Source: Anaerolineaceae bacterium (GTDB taxonomy: Bacteria; Chloroflexota; Anaerolineae; Anaerolineales; Anaerolineaceae). From it: a DNA stretch of 64,000 nt. The position numbers and the translations under genes are program-made. The stretch is taken from NCBI GenBank assembly GCA_016841525.1, contig JAENYZ010000002.1, positions 392,078-456,077 on the forward strand. The letters are read 5' to 3'. Under the pieces are notes generated by a model, which saw only the letters and a program-made list of their open reading frames with translations, had not been told where the DNA came from and made no database searches. Positions 54,175-63,941 of the stretch are shown in pieces (within the stretch, counting starts at the first letter, position 1; each line of letters starts with the position of its first letter).

Positions 54175-55545
54175 TTAACCTTCCGGATATTGTCCCCTGG
54201 CAGCATTTTCAAACTTTGCCAGTTCTTCAATGAACACCAATCCGATACCGCTGTGGGTTGGCCCATTGCGGTGTTTTGCGACGATCATCTCAGCTTTGTT
54301 TCGTTCTTCTTCAACTTCGCTCATTGAATTGCGATGAATGAACATCACAATGTCAGCGTCCTGTTCAAGAGAACCGGATTCACGCAAGTCGGAAAGCTGC
54401 GGCTTTTTATCAGGGCGGTGCTCCACTGCACGAGAAAGTTGGGCTGCCGTTAGCACAGGGACATTCAATTCACGGGCAAGGACTTTCATATTTCGGGAGA
54501 TATTTGAAACTTCCTGAACGCGGTTATCTGTTCGTGAGTCGCCTGACATCAGCTGTAAATAGTCGACGATGACAAGGTCCAAACCGAATTCCATGTGAAG
54601 CCGGCGGCATTTGGTCCGTAAGGACAGCGGTGTGATGGCAGGTGTATCGTCGAGGAAGATTGTTGCACCACCATAGCTATCTAAAGCCTGGAAGAAGATC
54701 GTCCATTCGTTATCATTTAATTTGCCAGAGCGCAGTCTTTGGGTGTCAATACGTGTATCCATTGCCACCAGCCTCTGCAGCAGCTGCTCATTCGACATTT
54801 CCATTGAAAACATGGCAACATGTTTCTTGTGCAGAAGGGCTGCGTTTCGCAAAACACCCAGCAAGAAGCCTGTTTTACCCATACCAGGGCGTCCGGCGAC
54901 AATTAACAAGTCTGATTTCTGCAAGCCACCCAGGAGGCTGTCGATGTCGATCAAACCAGTCGGGACGCCGAAGATATCATCTGAACGTTTTGCTAATTCA
55001 TCAATCCGATCATAATAGGTGCTGACAACCTCACTGATTGGAACAAGATCGCGTTTAATTCTTCGTTCACTGACGTTGAAAATGGCTTTTTCTGCTTCAT
55101 CAACAACGGTATCAATGGATTGATCCTGGTGGTATGCCAGCCGAGCGATCTCGTTAGCTGCGTCAAGCATGCGCCGGCGGACAGCGTTTTGTTCGATGAT
55201 CCGCCCGTAAGATCCTGCGTGAAAGGCGTTGGGTGCTCGATTAACAAGAGAAATAAGGTAAACCTGCCCGCCGATTTCATCAAGTTGGCCGCGGTTGGTT
55301 AAAACTTCTGTGACAGTTACCAGGTCGATGGGTTGACGTGATTCATTCAGGTGCTTAAAGGCTTCCCAAATCCACTTATTACGGACAATGAAAAAATCCT
55401 CGGCGGTCAGGAATTGTGCAATTTCCAAATAAACTTCTTGATTGATTAAAACAGCACCAATTAAGGCTTCTTCAGCTTCCCGGTTACTTGGGAGGGTAAG
55501 GGCTTCTGAAAGTGAGTTGTCGCTGATGTTAAAATCGTCTGTCAT
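54175..55545 (-). CDS. dnaB: Replicative DNA helicase
   Basis: 456 residues. N-terminal domain LPSNREAEEALIGAVLINQEVY, linker, then RecA-like ATPase: LLIVAGRPGMGKTGFLLGVLRNAA (Walker A), VAMFSMEMSNEQL, LDLVIVDYLQLM (Walker B), LARELNVPVLTAAQLSRAVE and DLRESGSLEQDADIVMFIHR. Hexameric 5'-3' helicase of the replication fork. First gene of the leftward dnaB-DnaD-loader operon. Confidence 0.97.
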   Translation of the reverse strand: MTDDFNISDNSLSEALTLPSNREAEEALIGAVLINQEVYLEIAQFLTAEDFFIVRNKWIWEAFKHLNESRQPIDLVTVTEVLTNRGQLDEIGGQVYLISLVNRAPNAFHAGSYGRIIEQNAVRRRMLDAANEIARLAYHQDQSIDTVVDEAEKAIFNVSERRIKRDLVPISEVVSTYYDRIDELAKRSDDIFGVPTGLIDIDSLLGGLQKSDLLIVAGRPGMGKTGFLLGVLRNAALLHKKHVAMFSMEMSNEQLLQRLVAMDTRIDTQRLRSGKLNDNEWTIFFQALDSYGGATIFLDDTPAITPLSLRTKCRRLHMEFGLDLVIVDYLQLMSGDSRTDNRVQEVSNISRNMKVLARELNVPVLTAAQLSRAVEHRPDKKPQLSDLRESGSLEQDADIVMFIHRNSMSEVEEERNKAEMIVAKHRNGPTHSGIGLVFIEELAKFENAARGQYPEG

Positions 55546-55592
55546 GGGTCTCTTATCAAGATTTCTGGATGGTTATTGGTGTTTTTGTGTAC

Positions 55593-55630
55593 AAAAAACC
55601 GGGATTCAGTTTTACTGATATCTCCCGGTT
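55593..55630 (-). terminator. Intrinsic terminator after the DUF151 gene
   Basis: Leftward hairpin of AACCGGGA/TCCCGGTT with an inner TCAGT/ACTGA stem, followed on the coding strand by a T6 run. It isolates the DUF151 gene from dnaB. Confidence 0.88.
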
Positions 55631-55660
55631 AATTATAACCTTTATATAGTGGGTCGCTGG

Positions 55661-56224
55661 TTATTCCTGGTCCTCGTCATCAACATCCTCATCGGAAGGA
55701 ATGTCATCGATATTGAAATTCTGAAGAAAATCTTCAAAAACGTCCAAATCTACGTCTTCTACATCTTCCTGACCACGGGCTTCTGCCTTACCCGCGTCTG
55801 CTTCGGAAATATCTTCTTCTGGGATGATCCCTGCCTGGCTCATAACGTCTTCTGATACCATAATTGGCACATTGGTTCTTGCGGCAAGGGCGAGCGCATC
55901 GGAAGGACGGCAATCCACCTGGCGGCGTTGACCATCAATATCCAAAATCAGGTTGCCGTAGAATACATCGTCTGATAAGGAAACCACTTCAACCTGGACA
56001 AGGCGTGCATTGAGGGTATGGATGAGTGTTTTGAGTAGGTCGTGTGTTTGAGGACGAGCAACCTGTATGTCTTGCAAGGCGATTGTGATCGCTTCAGCTT
56101 CGTATAAACCGATCCAGATCGGCAAGTAGCGTTCCTGATTAACTTGTTTCAAGATCACGATGCGCTGCTGGTTGGTCAGGCTTACTCGAACGCTGTCGAT
56201 CTCGACCTCAATCATTTTTACCAT
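55661..56224 (-). CDS. Bifunctional nuclease family (DUF151) protein
   Basis: 187 residues; GAGGAG before the ATG. DUF151 core: VEIDSVRVSLTNQQRIVILKQVNQERYLPIWIGLYEAEAITIALQ, RPQTHDLLKTLI, and RQVDCRPSDALALAARTNVPIMVSEDVM. An unusually acidic C-terminal tail of about 45 residues follows. Relatives have DNase/RNase activity in some reports; cellular role is not settled. Own terminator. Confidence 0.88.
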   Translation of the reverse strand: MVKMIEVEIDSVRVSLTNQQRIVILKQVNQERYLPIWIGLYEAEAITIALQDIQVARPQTHDLLKTLIHTLNARLVQVEVVSLSDDVFYGNLILDIDGQRRQVDCRPSDALALAARTNVPIMVSEDVMSQAGIIPEEDISEADAGKAEARGQEDVEDVDLDVFEDFLQNFNIDDIPSDEDVDDEDQE

Positions 56225-56537
56225 TAGGTACTCCTCGGATTTTTAGCTGGTTTGATTCTAACACGGCGCTAATCAGGACGCAACCAATAGAGATAATAAA
56301 TCTACGATTCTTTAAGCTTTTCGAGTATAATCGTAACACTTGATTTGCAGAAGTTTTTCTTCAATTATGAGATTTTATCTTATAATAATTTAATAGAAGA
56401 CATTCTTCTGTTTTGGTGGCGAGGATTCCCCAGGGGATCTCAAGGATTAATATCAAAATATTGCAAGGCGCTATTATCTACGCACGAACTTTCCAGTGAA
56501 GTTTTTTTCATGTCTTTGGAAAGAGAAGGAAATTATA
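56225..56537. other. AT-rich intergenic stretch, nothing recognised
   Basis: Divergent spacer between the DUF151 gene and the regulator. No credible gene or repeat. It must contain both promoters, but no good pair of hexamers stands out. Confidence 0.45.
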
Positions 56538-57206
56538 TTGGCACAGGAAATCACAATAACTGCCTTAATGGTGGAAGGCAGGCGGGGTAATCATTCCTCA
56601 TTTGCTGACGAATTAGGCGAAAAGGGGTATTCGGTAACAAAAGCTGCTAATGGCAGTGCGGGCTTGAAATTACTCGATTCAGTGGATCCTGATATTGTGA
56701 TTATTGACGCCGCTTCTCTCCGAACCAGCGGCGTGCGAATTTGCCAATCCTTTAGAAAATCCGATAACGACTTACCGATAATTTTGATCGTGGATGCAGA
56801 TACGTCTTTGCCAGATATTGTCGATGCCAATTTAGTGCTCCGGCTCCCTTTCACAACACAGAAATTAGTTAATAGAACCCAGATATTTCAGCAAACGGCT
56901 GATAAATTCATTGTGCAGGTGGGACCGATTGAATTAAATACCAAAACGCAGCTTGTCGCCTGTAACGATCGGCAGACAAAACTCACACCTCGTCTTATGG
57001 AAATTTTGAGGATGCTGATGCGGAATAAAGGGAAGCTTGTGAAACGGGATGTGCTTTTTTCAAAGGTTTGGCAAACCGACTATACTGGCGACACAAGAAC
57101 TTTGGATGTGCATATTAGCTGGCTGCGACAGGCGATTGAGGAAGACCCCCATCACCCAAGGCTCATTCAAACCGTCAGGGGGAAAGGTTATATCCTGGAA
57201 GTTTAG
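56538..57206 (+). CDS. OmpR-type winged-helix regulator with degenerate receiver
   Basis: 222 residues from TTG 56538, chosen because AGAAGGAAA lies before it and LAQEITITALMVEGRRGNHSSFADELGEKGYSV then fits a receiver start. The phosphoacceptor Asp is possible in DIVIIDAASL, but the conserved Lys of K-P-F is replaced (LRLPFTTQ), so phosphorelay control is doubtful. The C-terminal winged helix is intact: LTPRLMEILRMLMRNKGKLVKRDVLFSKVW, TRTLDVHISWLRQAIEEDP, IQTVRGKGYILEV. No histidine kinase adjacent. Confidence 0.85.
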   Translation: MAQEITITALMVEGRRGNHSSFADELGEKGYSVTKAANGSAGLKLLDSVDPDIVIIDAASLRTSGVRICQSFRKSDNDLPIILIVDADTSLPDIVDANLVLRLPFTTQKLVNRTQIFQQTADKFIVQVGPIELNTKTQLVACNDRQTKLTPRLMEILRMLMRNKGKLVKRDVLFSKVWQTDYTGDTRTLDVHISWLRQAIEEDPHHPRLIQTVRGKGYILEV

Positions 57207-57338
57207 GATTGTAAGCGTAGATTATTCTGCAATTATTCCCCCCTGTGGGGATTTTGTTTAAAAGCTTGCTGGTTCATTTCAGGTCATAAACAGGTAATAT
57301 TAGAATTAATAGTGTAAGAGATCAACAGGATATTAACT

Positions 57339-58712
57339 ATGCAATCAAGTGAAAAGTCAAAAACTATCAAATATGTGCTTATAAGTTGTGGCGTGGTTCT
57401 CATAGTAGGCTGTCTCTGCCTGGTACTTGTTTTGCTCTCAGGCATTGGGGTATCAAGTTTGTGGCCAATCGAGTTGCCTGTTGAAAGCACTCAAGCGCCG
57501 ATTTCGACACCTGTCAGTGAACTGCCTGAAGATTTGGCAGGGACAATTGCTGAAATAGAATCACAGGTTATTCAAATTCGAGGACTTGAAAATGGTCAGG
57601 ATGTTCAACACACCATGATTTCTGCAGAGGAGCTTGAAGAAATTGTTGTAGAAGATTTCTTTTCTGAATATTCTGACGAAGATGCCCGGCAGGATGTTTT
57701 GGTCCTTTCGAGTTTAGGGCTTTTACCCCGGGATTTCGACCTTAAAGGGTTTTACCAAGCGCTTTACAGCGAACAAATTGCTGGTTTTTATGACGAGGAA
57801 ACAAAAGAAATTTATATTGTCCAGGGGCAGGATTTTGGCGCTTCAGAAAGATTGACCTATGCCCATGAGTTCACCCATGTGCTTCAGGACCAGGTTTACG
57901 GCCTTGATGAGGGCTTGGGCATGAATCAGGAAGCCTGTGATGAGGATTCTGAAAAATGTGCGGCTATCCAGGCTTTGATTGAAGGCGACGCTTCGCTGAC
58001 CGAAATTTTGTGGTTTCAAACCAATGCCTCAATGGAAGATTACCGCGATTTGATGGACATGTTAGACCATTTAGAAACCCCTGTGCTGGATTCAGCCCCG
58101 CCTTATATGTCCGCCGATATGTATTTCCCATATGAAAAGGGGTTGGCATTTGTTCAACATTTGTACGACCAGGATGATTATAAAAGTGTTGATCAGGCAT
58201 TTGCTAACCCACCTGTCTCAACAGAACAAATTCTGCATCCAGATAAATACCCGGTTGATGTCCCCTTAAGCGTGAACTTACCCGATCTTTCTTCTCAGCT
58301 GGGTGACACCTGGACTTTATTTGACCAAAATGTGATGGGTGAATGGTATGTATATTTGATCCTGAATAAATCGCATGAAGAGAATTTCCGGATATCGGAA
58401 GAAACAGCGCAAATTGCCGCTGAAGGTTGGGGCGGCGATGCTTATGCAATTTATCTGAATGAAAACACAAACGAAACCATTTTTATAATGGATTCTCTTT
58501 GGGATACCACAGAAGATGCAGGTGAATTTATTGATGCTTTCTATCAATATGCATCACAACGATGGACATCTCTTTCTGCTACCCTGTCAGATGCCAGGCT
58601 TTGGAAAGGACCAGATAGCACTATTGCTTTATGGCATCAAGGTGATCGAACGCTTTGGGTGATGGCACCTGACAATGACCTGTTGGATATTATTCTTTCT
58701 GAACTTCAATGA
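57339..58712 (+). CDS. Membrane-anchored HEFTH putative metallopeptidase
   Basis: 457 residues. One N-terminal membrane helix (YVLISCGVVLIVGCLCLVLVLL), a Pro/Ser linker, then an extracytoplasmic domain with zinc-type motif LTYAHEFTHVLQDQVYG near residue 180 and a possible third ligand in ALIEGDASLTE about 40 residues later, a gluzincin-like spacing. The rest is acidic and helical. Substrate unknown. Its stop overlaps the next start by ATGA. Confidence 0.75.
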   Translation: MQSSEKSKTIKYVLISCGVVLIVGCLCLVLVLLSGIGVSSLWPIELPVESTQAPISTPVSELPEDLAGTIAEIESQVIQIRGLENGQDVQHTMISAEELEEIVVEDFFSEYSDEDARQDVLVLSSLGLLPRDFDLKGFYQALYSEQIAGFYDEETKEIYIVQGQDFGASERLTYAHEFTHVLQDQVYGLDEGLGMNQEACDEDSEKCAAIQALIEGDASLTEILWFQTNASMEDYRDLMDMLDHLETPVLDSAPPYMSADMYFPYEKGLAFVQHLYDQDDYKSVDQAFANPPVSTEQILHPDKYPVDVPLSVNLPDLSSQLGDTWTLFDQNVMGEWYVYLILNKSHEENFRISEETAQIAAEGWGGDAYAIYLNENTNETIFIMDSLWDTTEDAGEFIDAFYQYASQRWTSLSATLSDARLWKGPDSTIALWHQGDRTLWVMAPDNDLLDIILSELQ

Positions 58713-59422
58713 AAAAAGACAAAAAGTTTGACCACGCAAAAATTGATCCAGGGCGAATAAAAGCGGTTTTGTTTGATGTCGATGGCACCCTGAGTGACAC
58801 AGATGACCACCTGGTCGCGCGGATTTCACGGAGACTAAAACCCCTTGCATGGCTTTTCAAAGATCGGGATTCCCGGAAGTTTGCACGCCGGCTTGTCATG
58901 GCGGCAGAAACACCGGGGAATTTCGTCTACCAGATCGCAGACCGATTGGGGATTGATAAGTTTTTTGCAAAGTATTATAAAGTCTTGTCTACCAGGCGAT
59001 TGGCGAAAAAACCGAGTAAAGAAAGGTTCTGGCTCATCCCTGGTGTGCGAGAGATGCTGGAAGCGTTGTCTCATGATTACCCCCTGGGTGTTGTCAGTGC
59101 TAGAGATGAGCTTTCCACCAAAGAATTTTTAAACCATTTTGAACTCACATCATTTTTTGATGTGATCGTCACATCACAAACCTGTCGATTCACCAAACCC
59201 TATCCTGATCCAGTGATTTACGCCGCAAAGGCTCTTGGCATGACACCAGGGGATTGTGTGATGGTTGGCGATACGATTGTTGACATAAAATCGGGAAAAT
59301 CTGCCGGTGCACAGACAGTTGCTGTTTTATGTGGTTTTGGCACGGAGAAGGAACTGGCACGTGTTGGGGCTGATCTGATACTTCAAACAACCCCGGATAT
59401 TCAATCCTATTTGTCCTATTGA
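58709..59422 (+). CDS. HAD-superfamily hydrolase
   Basis: 237 residues. Motif I VLFDVDGTLSDTDD, motif II VVSARDE, motif III Lys in CRFTKPYPDP and motif IV VMVGDTIVDIKSGKSAG. Phosphoglycolate-phosphatase-like layout; likely dephosphorylates a small metabolite. Translationally coupled to the metallopeptidase gene. Confidence 0.88.
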   Translation: MKKDKKFDHAKIDPGRIKAVLFDVDGTLSDTDDHLVARISRRLKPLAWLFKDRDSRKFARRLVMAAETPGNFVYQIADRLGIDKFFAKYYKVLSTRRLAKKPSKERFWLIPGVREMLEALSHDYPLGVVSARDELSTKEFLNHFELTSFFDVIVTSQTCRFTKPYPDPVIYAAKALGMTPGDCVMVGDTIVDIKSGKSAGAQTVAVLCGFGTEKELARVGADLILQTTPDIQSYLSY

Positions 59423-59560
59423 ACTTTCAAGCGTGCTTTCGAGGCCCCAGTCGCAACCTTTGATGGACTTATTGGTTATAATACAGGGAATAAAAATTCC
59501 CGATATTGTTTTGCCGGAATTGGTATTTTACAGGTTGAAATAATCAGGAGTGTGAATTTG

Positions 59561-60271
59561 ATGACCGATAAAGATTTAACGCAAAACTACATCAAAAAAT
59601 ATCCATGGCCACGTCGGCGATTTATTCGCGGTGTGTTTGGCGGCATAATAGACATTCTTGCCAATGTGCTTGTCCGCTGGGAGGTCACCGGGAAAGAGAA
59701 TATTCCAAAAAAGGGGCCATTATTAATTGTGGGAAATCATTTTAGCTTTTTAGATACCGTTGCCCCAATACACGCAACCAGTTGGCCTATTGAATTCATT
59801 GGTGACTTCGAAATGCCAAATGCACCAGCCCTTATGCGCATTTTCCCTAACCTCTGGCAAACCTTAAAAATCGAGCAGGGAACGCCGAATTTTGAAGCAT
59901 TACAGGCTTCAGAGGCTGTCCTGGCACAGGATGGGGTCTTGGTTATTTATCCTGAAGGTCATGTTCACAGCGGTCCGTTACGAAGAGCGCTGCCCGGTGC
60001 TGCTTATATGGCATTGCGCACAGGCGTGCCGATTTTGCCTATGGCGACAATTAGCGATAATAACTGGAAACTTTTCAAAACAATTACTGAAGACAAGCGT
60101 CGTTTGGGTGTCTTTACGAAAATAGGGGAGGTCTTTGGCCCCTTAAAATCCGAGCATGGGACCCGTCCTTCGAGAGATGAGATCCGTGAGACGGGTCATT
60201 TGATCATGTCCAAAATTGGCGCTCTATTGCCGAAAGAGTATCGGGGAGAATTCGATCCCGAGATCGTTTAG
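59561..60271 (+). CDS. 1-acyl-glycerol-3-phosphate acyltransferase (PlsC-like)
   Basis: 236 residues from ATG 59561 (AGGAG ten bases upstream; GTG 59552 and TTG 59558 are alternatives). Acyltransferase blocks: GNHFSFLDTVAP (H-x4-D), EQGTPNFEALQAS and VIYPEGHVHSGPL, then GVPILPMATI. Block III reads PEGH instead of PEGTR. Adds the second acyl chain in phospholipid synthesis or a related transfer. Terminated at 60295. Confidence 0.85.
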   Translation: MTDKDLTQNYIKKYPWPRRRFIRGVFGGIIDILANVLVRWEVTGKENIPKKGPLLIVGNHFSFLDTVAPIHATSWPIEFIGDFEMPNAPALMRIFPNLWQTLKIEQGTPNFEALQASEAVLAQDGVLVIYPEGHVHSGPLRRALPGAAYMALRTGVPILPMATISDNNWKLFKTITEDKRRLGVFTKIGEVFGPLKSEHGTRPSRDEIRETGHLIMSKIGALLPKEYRGEFDPEIV

Positions 60272-60294
60272 CGATAAACTTGAATTTGTTTATT

Positions 60295-60328
60295 AGAGGC
60301 TGGAGTTATCCATTTCCAGCCTCTTTTT
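60295..60328 (+). terminator. Intrinsic terminator after the acyltransferase gene
   Basis: AGAGGCTGGA (60295-60304) pairs with TCCAGCCTCT (60315-60324) followed by TTTT. Confidence 0.88.
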
Positions 60329-60442
60329 ACTTGTACATCGAGAATGTACTTGAGATTTTATTTGATAGTAGATACTCTAATGATTTTCAGATATTATTGT
60401 CTTAAAATAATAAGGTTAGAAAGAAACTAAAAGGAATTATTT

Positions 60443-61399
60443 ATGCAATATCGAGATTATTACCAGATTTTGGGCGTCAAAAAAGACGCAAGCCAGGATG
60501 AGATTAAGAAAGCTTATCGAAAGATGGCGCGAAAATACCATCCGGATGTCAATCCTGATGATCCTGGTGCTGAGGAAAAATTTAAGGACATTAACGAAGC
60601 TTACCAGGTGTTGTCTGATGAGGAAAAACGAAGCAAGTACGATCGTTTTGGTTCACAGTGGAAACAGTATCAGCAAACTGGTGGACGTGCTGAGGATTTC
60701 GATTGGTCGCAGTGGGCAAGCCAGGGCGCTCCCGGCGGCGGTTACCGAACAGTTTCGCAGGAAGAATTTAAGCAAATGTTTGGCGGCGGCTTGGGCGGAT
60801 TTTCAGACTTCTTTTCAACCCTATTTGGCGGTATGCCTGGTGGCAGGACTTCCCAGCGGACTGCTCGTGGGACAAGAACGAGCGCCATGCAGCGTGGGCA
60901 GGACATTGAACACAGCATTCAGATCTCACTTGAAGAAGCTTTCAATGGAACCACCCGGCTTTTAACTTTTGAAGATGGTCGCAGGATTGAAGCCAACATC
61001 CCGCCAGGCGTGAAGACGGGTTCGAAAATTCGGTTAAGCGGACAGGGGGGCGCTGGACAGCGCGGTTCTGGCGACCTGTACCTCAAAATTAAAGTTGCAT
61101 CCCACCCAAATTTCTCACGAGATGGTGACGACTTGAGAATTGACCAGCCTGTGGATTTCTTCACAGCGCTTTTAGGCGGTGAGCTTGAGGTTTCAACCAT
61201 TGATAAGCGAGTTAAGCTGACCGTTCCACCGGAATCTGATTCTGGGAAGACCTTCCGCTTGAAGGGGTTGGGAATGCCGAAATTAAACCATCCCGATCAA
61301 CGGGGCGACCTGTATGTTACTTTACAGGTGCAGGTGCCTAAGAACCTGACGGCTGAACAAAAGACGAAATTTAAAGAATTGCAAAAATCTGTCAAATAA
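60443..61399 (+). CDS. DnaJ-family co-chaperone (CbpA-like, no zinc fingers)
   Basis: 318 residues. J domain [40 protein letters not shown] with HPD, a Gly/Phe/Trp-rich linker (about 70-150), then the DnaJ C-terminal beta domains ([47 protein letters not shown]). The CxxCxGxG repeats of true DnaJ are absent, as in CbpA. Stimulates DnaK. No grpE/dnaK adjacent. Confidence 0.93.
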   Translation: MQYRDYYQILGVKKDASQDEIKKAYRKMARKYHPDVNPDDPGAEEKFKDINEAYQVLSDEEKRSKYDRFGSQWKQYQQTGGRAEDFDWSQWASQGAPGGGYRTVSQEEFKQMFGGGLGGFSDFFSTLFGGMPGGRTSQRTARGTRTSAMQRGQDIEHSIQISLEEAFNGTTRLLTFEDGRRIEANIPPGVKTGSKIRLSGQGGAGQRGSGDLYLKIKVASHPNFSRDGDDLRIDQPVDFFTALLGGELEVSTIDKRVKLTVPPESDSGKTFRLKGLGMPKLNHPDQRGDLYVTLQVQVPKNLTAEQKTKFKELQKSVK

Positions 61400-61821
61400 G
61401 TGTTATTTTTGGGGTTGTCCAAAAAGCCATACTTTGACTTTAATTTCACTTATTCTTTAGTCATTTGGAAAGATCAATCTTGTTAAGTTGTTCTTAAGAA
61501 TTTTTTCAAATATCGGAGTGCGGACTTCAGTCCGCAATTTTAGCATTATAACAATATTCTTATTAAGACAAAATATTTCTGGATAGTTTTTTCAAAGCGG
61601 GTTGAAACCCGCGCTCAGGATGATTAATTTGTAAGAAATAACCAAATTGTTTAAATATATGCTGTATATTCAAAGACACTATTCTTATTTTTGAGACAGC
61701 ACCTTTTTCTTTGAAGCTTTGTAAATAATCCTGACACATTCGGTTTATTAAGTTATGAATAACAATCCGGGATGATAAAATTCAGGTAAACATGCCCTCA
61801 TTAGGCTAATGGAGCAACGTG
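61400..61821. repeat. Intergenic stretch with two short palindromes
   Basis: GCGGACT-TC-AGTCCGC (61520-61535) and GCGGGTT-GA-AACCCGC (61597-61612) share a 7-2-7 design with different arms, the common 'gene-free' palindromes of many bacterial genomes. Otherwise AT-rich with no gene. Confidence 0.6.
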
Positions 61822-62565
61822 ATGAATCACAGAATTAAAATTTTCTCAACCCGTGAGTATTTGAACCAGGCAGTTGCTGAATATTTCATAAAGGTGGCAC
61901 GCACATCCATTCAGGATCGTGGCATTTTTTCAGCTGCCCTTTCGGGTGGGAGCACCCCAGAACCAGTTTACAGGACATTGGGGTCACTTGAAAAAGAGAA
62001 GCAGTTAGATTGGGACAATATCCACCTCTTCTGGGGAGATGAACGCTGTGTGCCGCCAAATCATCCGGATTCAAATTATCGCATGGTCAGAGAGGCCTTG
62101 TTGGAGCATATTCGTATTCAGGAAGAGAATGTTCACCGTGTCCTAACAGAATTTGAGCCCCATATTTCAGCCCAATCTTATGAAGCGACGTTAAGAGATT
62201 TCTTTAAAGGCGATTTCCCTCAGTTCGACCTTGTGTTTCTTGGGATGGGTGATGACGGGCACACAGCCTCGCTTTTCCCCCATTCTGCAGGATTGAAGGA
62301 AGAAGATCGCTGGTTCATCGAAAATTATGCCCCGGCCATGGATACCTGGCGATTGACCCTCACTAAAAATGCGATCAATGCTGCCCGTCACATTGCTGTG
62401 CTTGTGATTGGGGAGTCAAAGGCAGATATGCTGCTTGATGTGTTGGAAGGCGCCCATCAACCTGGTGATAAACCAATCCAATTAATTGACCCAAAAAACG
62501 GGCAGATGGTGTGGTTCCTGGATCAGGCTGCAGCTAAAAAACTTTCTGGTCAAGAAGGAACGTAG
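61822..62565 (+). CDS. pgl: 6-phosphogluconolactonase
   Basis: 247 residues from ATG 61822 (GGAG seven bases upstream; GTG three bases earlier possible). Family motifs: FSAALSGGSTPEPVYRTLGS, IHLFWGDERCVPPNHPDSNYRM, FDLVFLGMGDDGHTASLFPHS and RLTLTKNAINAARHIAVLVIGESKADML. Hydrolyses 6-phosphogluconolactone in the oxidative pentose phosphate pathway. The Crp-like gene follows 25 bases later. Confidence 0.95.
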   Translation: MNHRIKIFSTREYLNQAVAEYFIKVARTSIQDRGIFSAALSGGSTPEPVYRTLGSLEKEKQLDWDNIHLFWGDERCVPPNHPDSNYRMVREALLEHIRIQEENVHRVLTEFEPHISAQSYEATLRDFFKGDFPQFDLVFLGMGDDGHTASLFPHSAGLKEEDRWFIENYAPAMDTWRLTLTKNAINAARHIAVLVIGESKADMLLDVLEGAHQPGDKPIQLIDPKNGQMVWFLDQAAAKKLSGQEGT

Positions 62566-62590
62566 AAATTTACATAAGGTATGTCTGATT

Positions 62591-63271
62591 ATGCCAAATA
62601 AAATCCCCCTTGATACATTAAGAAAATTCTCGTTGTTTCAGGATTTTAAAAAAGAAGATCTTGCCAGTATCCAGAAGCTGATGCTTTATCGAGCAGTAGA
62701 AAAAGATGAGATCATTCTTCTAGAAGGTGAACTTTCGGATCAGCTCATCTTTGTTGAAAAAGGCTGGTTTAAATCAGAAAAGACATCGAAAGAAGGCCGC
62801 CAGCAGACCTTGCGTTTTATTGGGCCGATGGAAGTCATCAATGAATATTCTGTTTTCTCAGATGAACCCAATGCAGCCACAATAATGGCATTGGAAAAGG
62901 CGGATATCTTTCAGCTTAATAAATCGGATGTTGAGATTTTTTTGAGCCAGTCTTCAGGGTTTGCAAGAGCAGTTATTGCCAGCTTGGCGAAAAGAATTCA
63001 GATTTTGCTAAATCATGTAGAAAATTTATCCCTGTATTCGGTAGAGCAGCGATTGGCACGTTACCTGCTTGATGAGGCGGAGGACAGCACCGTCAGACGG
63101 CAAACCTGGAAAACCCAGGCGGAAATTGCGGCTCATTTGGGGACAGTTGTGGATGTTGTCAACCGGATATTGCAAAAATTTCAAAGGCAAAGCTTGATTT
63201 CCATCAGCCGTAAGCAATTTAAAATCCTTGACAAAGATGGTCTTAAGGAAATTACTGAAAAATTTGAATGA
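62591..63271 (+). CDS. Crp/Fnr-family transcriptional regulator
   Basis: 226 residues from ATG 62591 (AAGG upstream). Cyclic-nucleotide-binding-like barrel SLFQDFKKEDLASIQKLM ... DEIILLEGELSDQLIFVEKGWFK, long dimer helix, and HTH WKTQAEIAAHLGTVVDVVNRILQKFQRQSLI. No FNR-type N-terminal Cys cluster, and the cAMP pocket is not clearly conserved, so the signal is unknown. Confidence 0.9.
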   Translation: MPNKIPLDTLRKFSLFQDFKKEDLASIQKLMLYRAVEKDEIILLEGELSDQLIFVEKGWFKSEKTSKEGRQQTLRFIGPMEVINEYSVFSDEPNAATIMALEKADIFQLNKSDVEIFLSQSSGFARAVIASLAKRIQILLNHVENLSLYSVEQRLARYLLDEAEDSTVRRQTWKTQAEIAAHLGTVVDVVNRILQKFQRQSLISISRKQFKILDKDGLKEITEKFE

Positions 63272-63368
63272 GCAGTGTATTTAAATTTGAATTTCGACTT
63301 TAGTCGAAGATAATTCAGAAAAGAAAAGATATCATTAATGGAATTCTAATTAGAGAAAGGAATCAACT

Positions 63369-63842
63369 ATGCCATCACCGATTATATTTGGCGTTGTTCG
63401 GTCATTACATAATGTATTCACTGCAATGTGGGTTGGGGGTTTGCTGACAACGGCATTGATTTTTATGCCAATTTTTAAAGAAGCTAAAGAAAAATTTAAA
63501 GGCCTGGGTGAGGTTCTCATTGCCTATCAAAAACGACTGGGGATAGCTGCCCTGATCAGCATCATTGGCTTGTGGATTACCGGTTTACTGCTTGGCAAAC
63601 AATCCCAGGCTTATTCGGGATTTATGAGTTTTGCTAATACTTATAATGCTTTGATATCTATAAAGCATTTGCTGATCTTCGTGATGATCATTGTCGCAAT
63701 TTATCGTAGATTTGTCCTCGGTAAAAATATTAAGAGTTTCGATGCCAAGCAGCAAAAACTCTATGGTATGCTCTTGATGGCGAATGCAATACTTAGTGTG
63801 CTTGTATTGTTCTTGAGCGGAATCAGCACAGCCTTAGGCTAA
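63369..63842 (+). CDS. CopD-like four-helix membrane protein
   Basis: 157 residues with four membrane helices. Conserved-looking His in VRSLHNVFTAMWVGGLLTTALIFMP and ISIKHLLIFVMIIVAIYRRFVLG recalls the CopD/heme-binding family. Possibly copper or heme related; not linked to the cop operon here. AGAAAGG precedes the ATG. Confidence 0.65.
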   Translation: MPSPIIFGVVRSLHNVFTAMWVGGLLTTALIFMPIFKEAKEKFKGLGEVLIAYQKRLGIAALISIIGLWITGLLLGKQSQAYSGFMSFANTYNALISIKHLLIFVMIIVAIYRRFVLGKNIKSFDAKQQKLYGMLLMANAILSVLVLFLSGISTALG

Positions 63843-63906
63843 GTCAACAGGAATTAGGGCAAAACCCGAAAATTTACCTCGAAATAATTTAATTAACTCA
63901 TGTATT

Positions 63907-63941
63907 AAACACCATGCAAATGTTTTTTGCACGGTGTTTTT
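63907..63941 (+). terminator. Intrinsic terminator after the CopD-like gene
   Basis: AAACACC-A-TGCA pairs with TGCA-C-GGTGTTT, T-rich tail (TTTTTG). The rest of the window to 64000 shows no gene. Confidence 0.8.
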
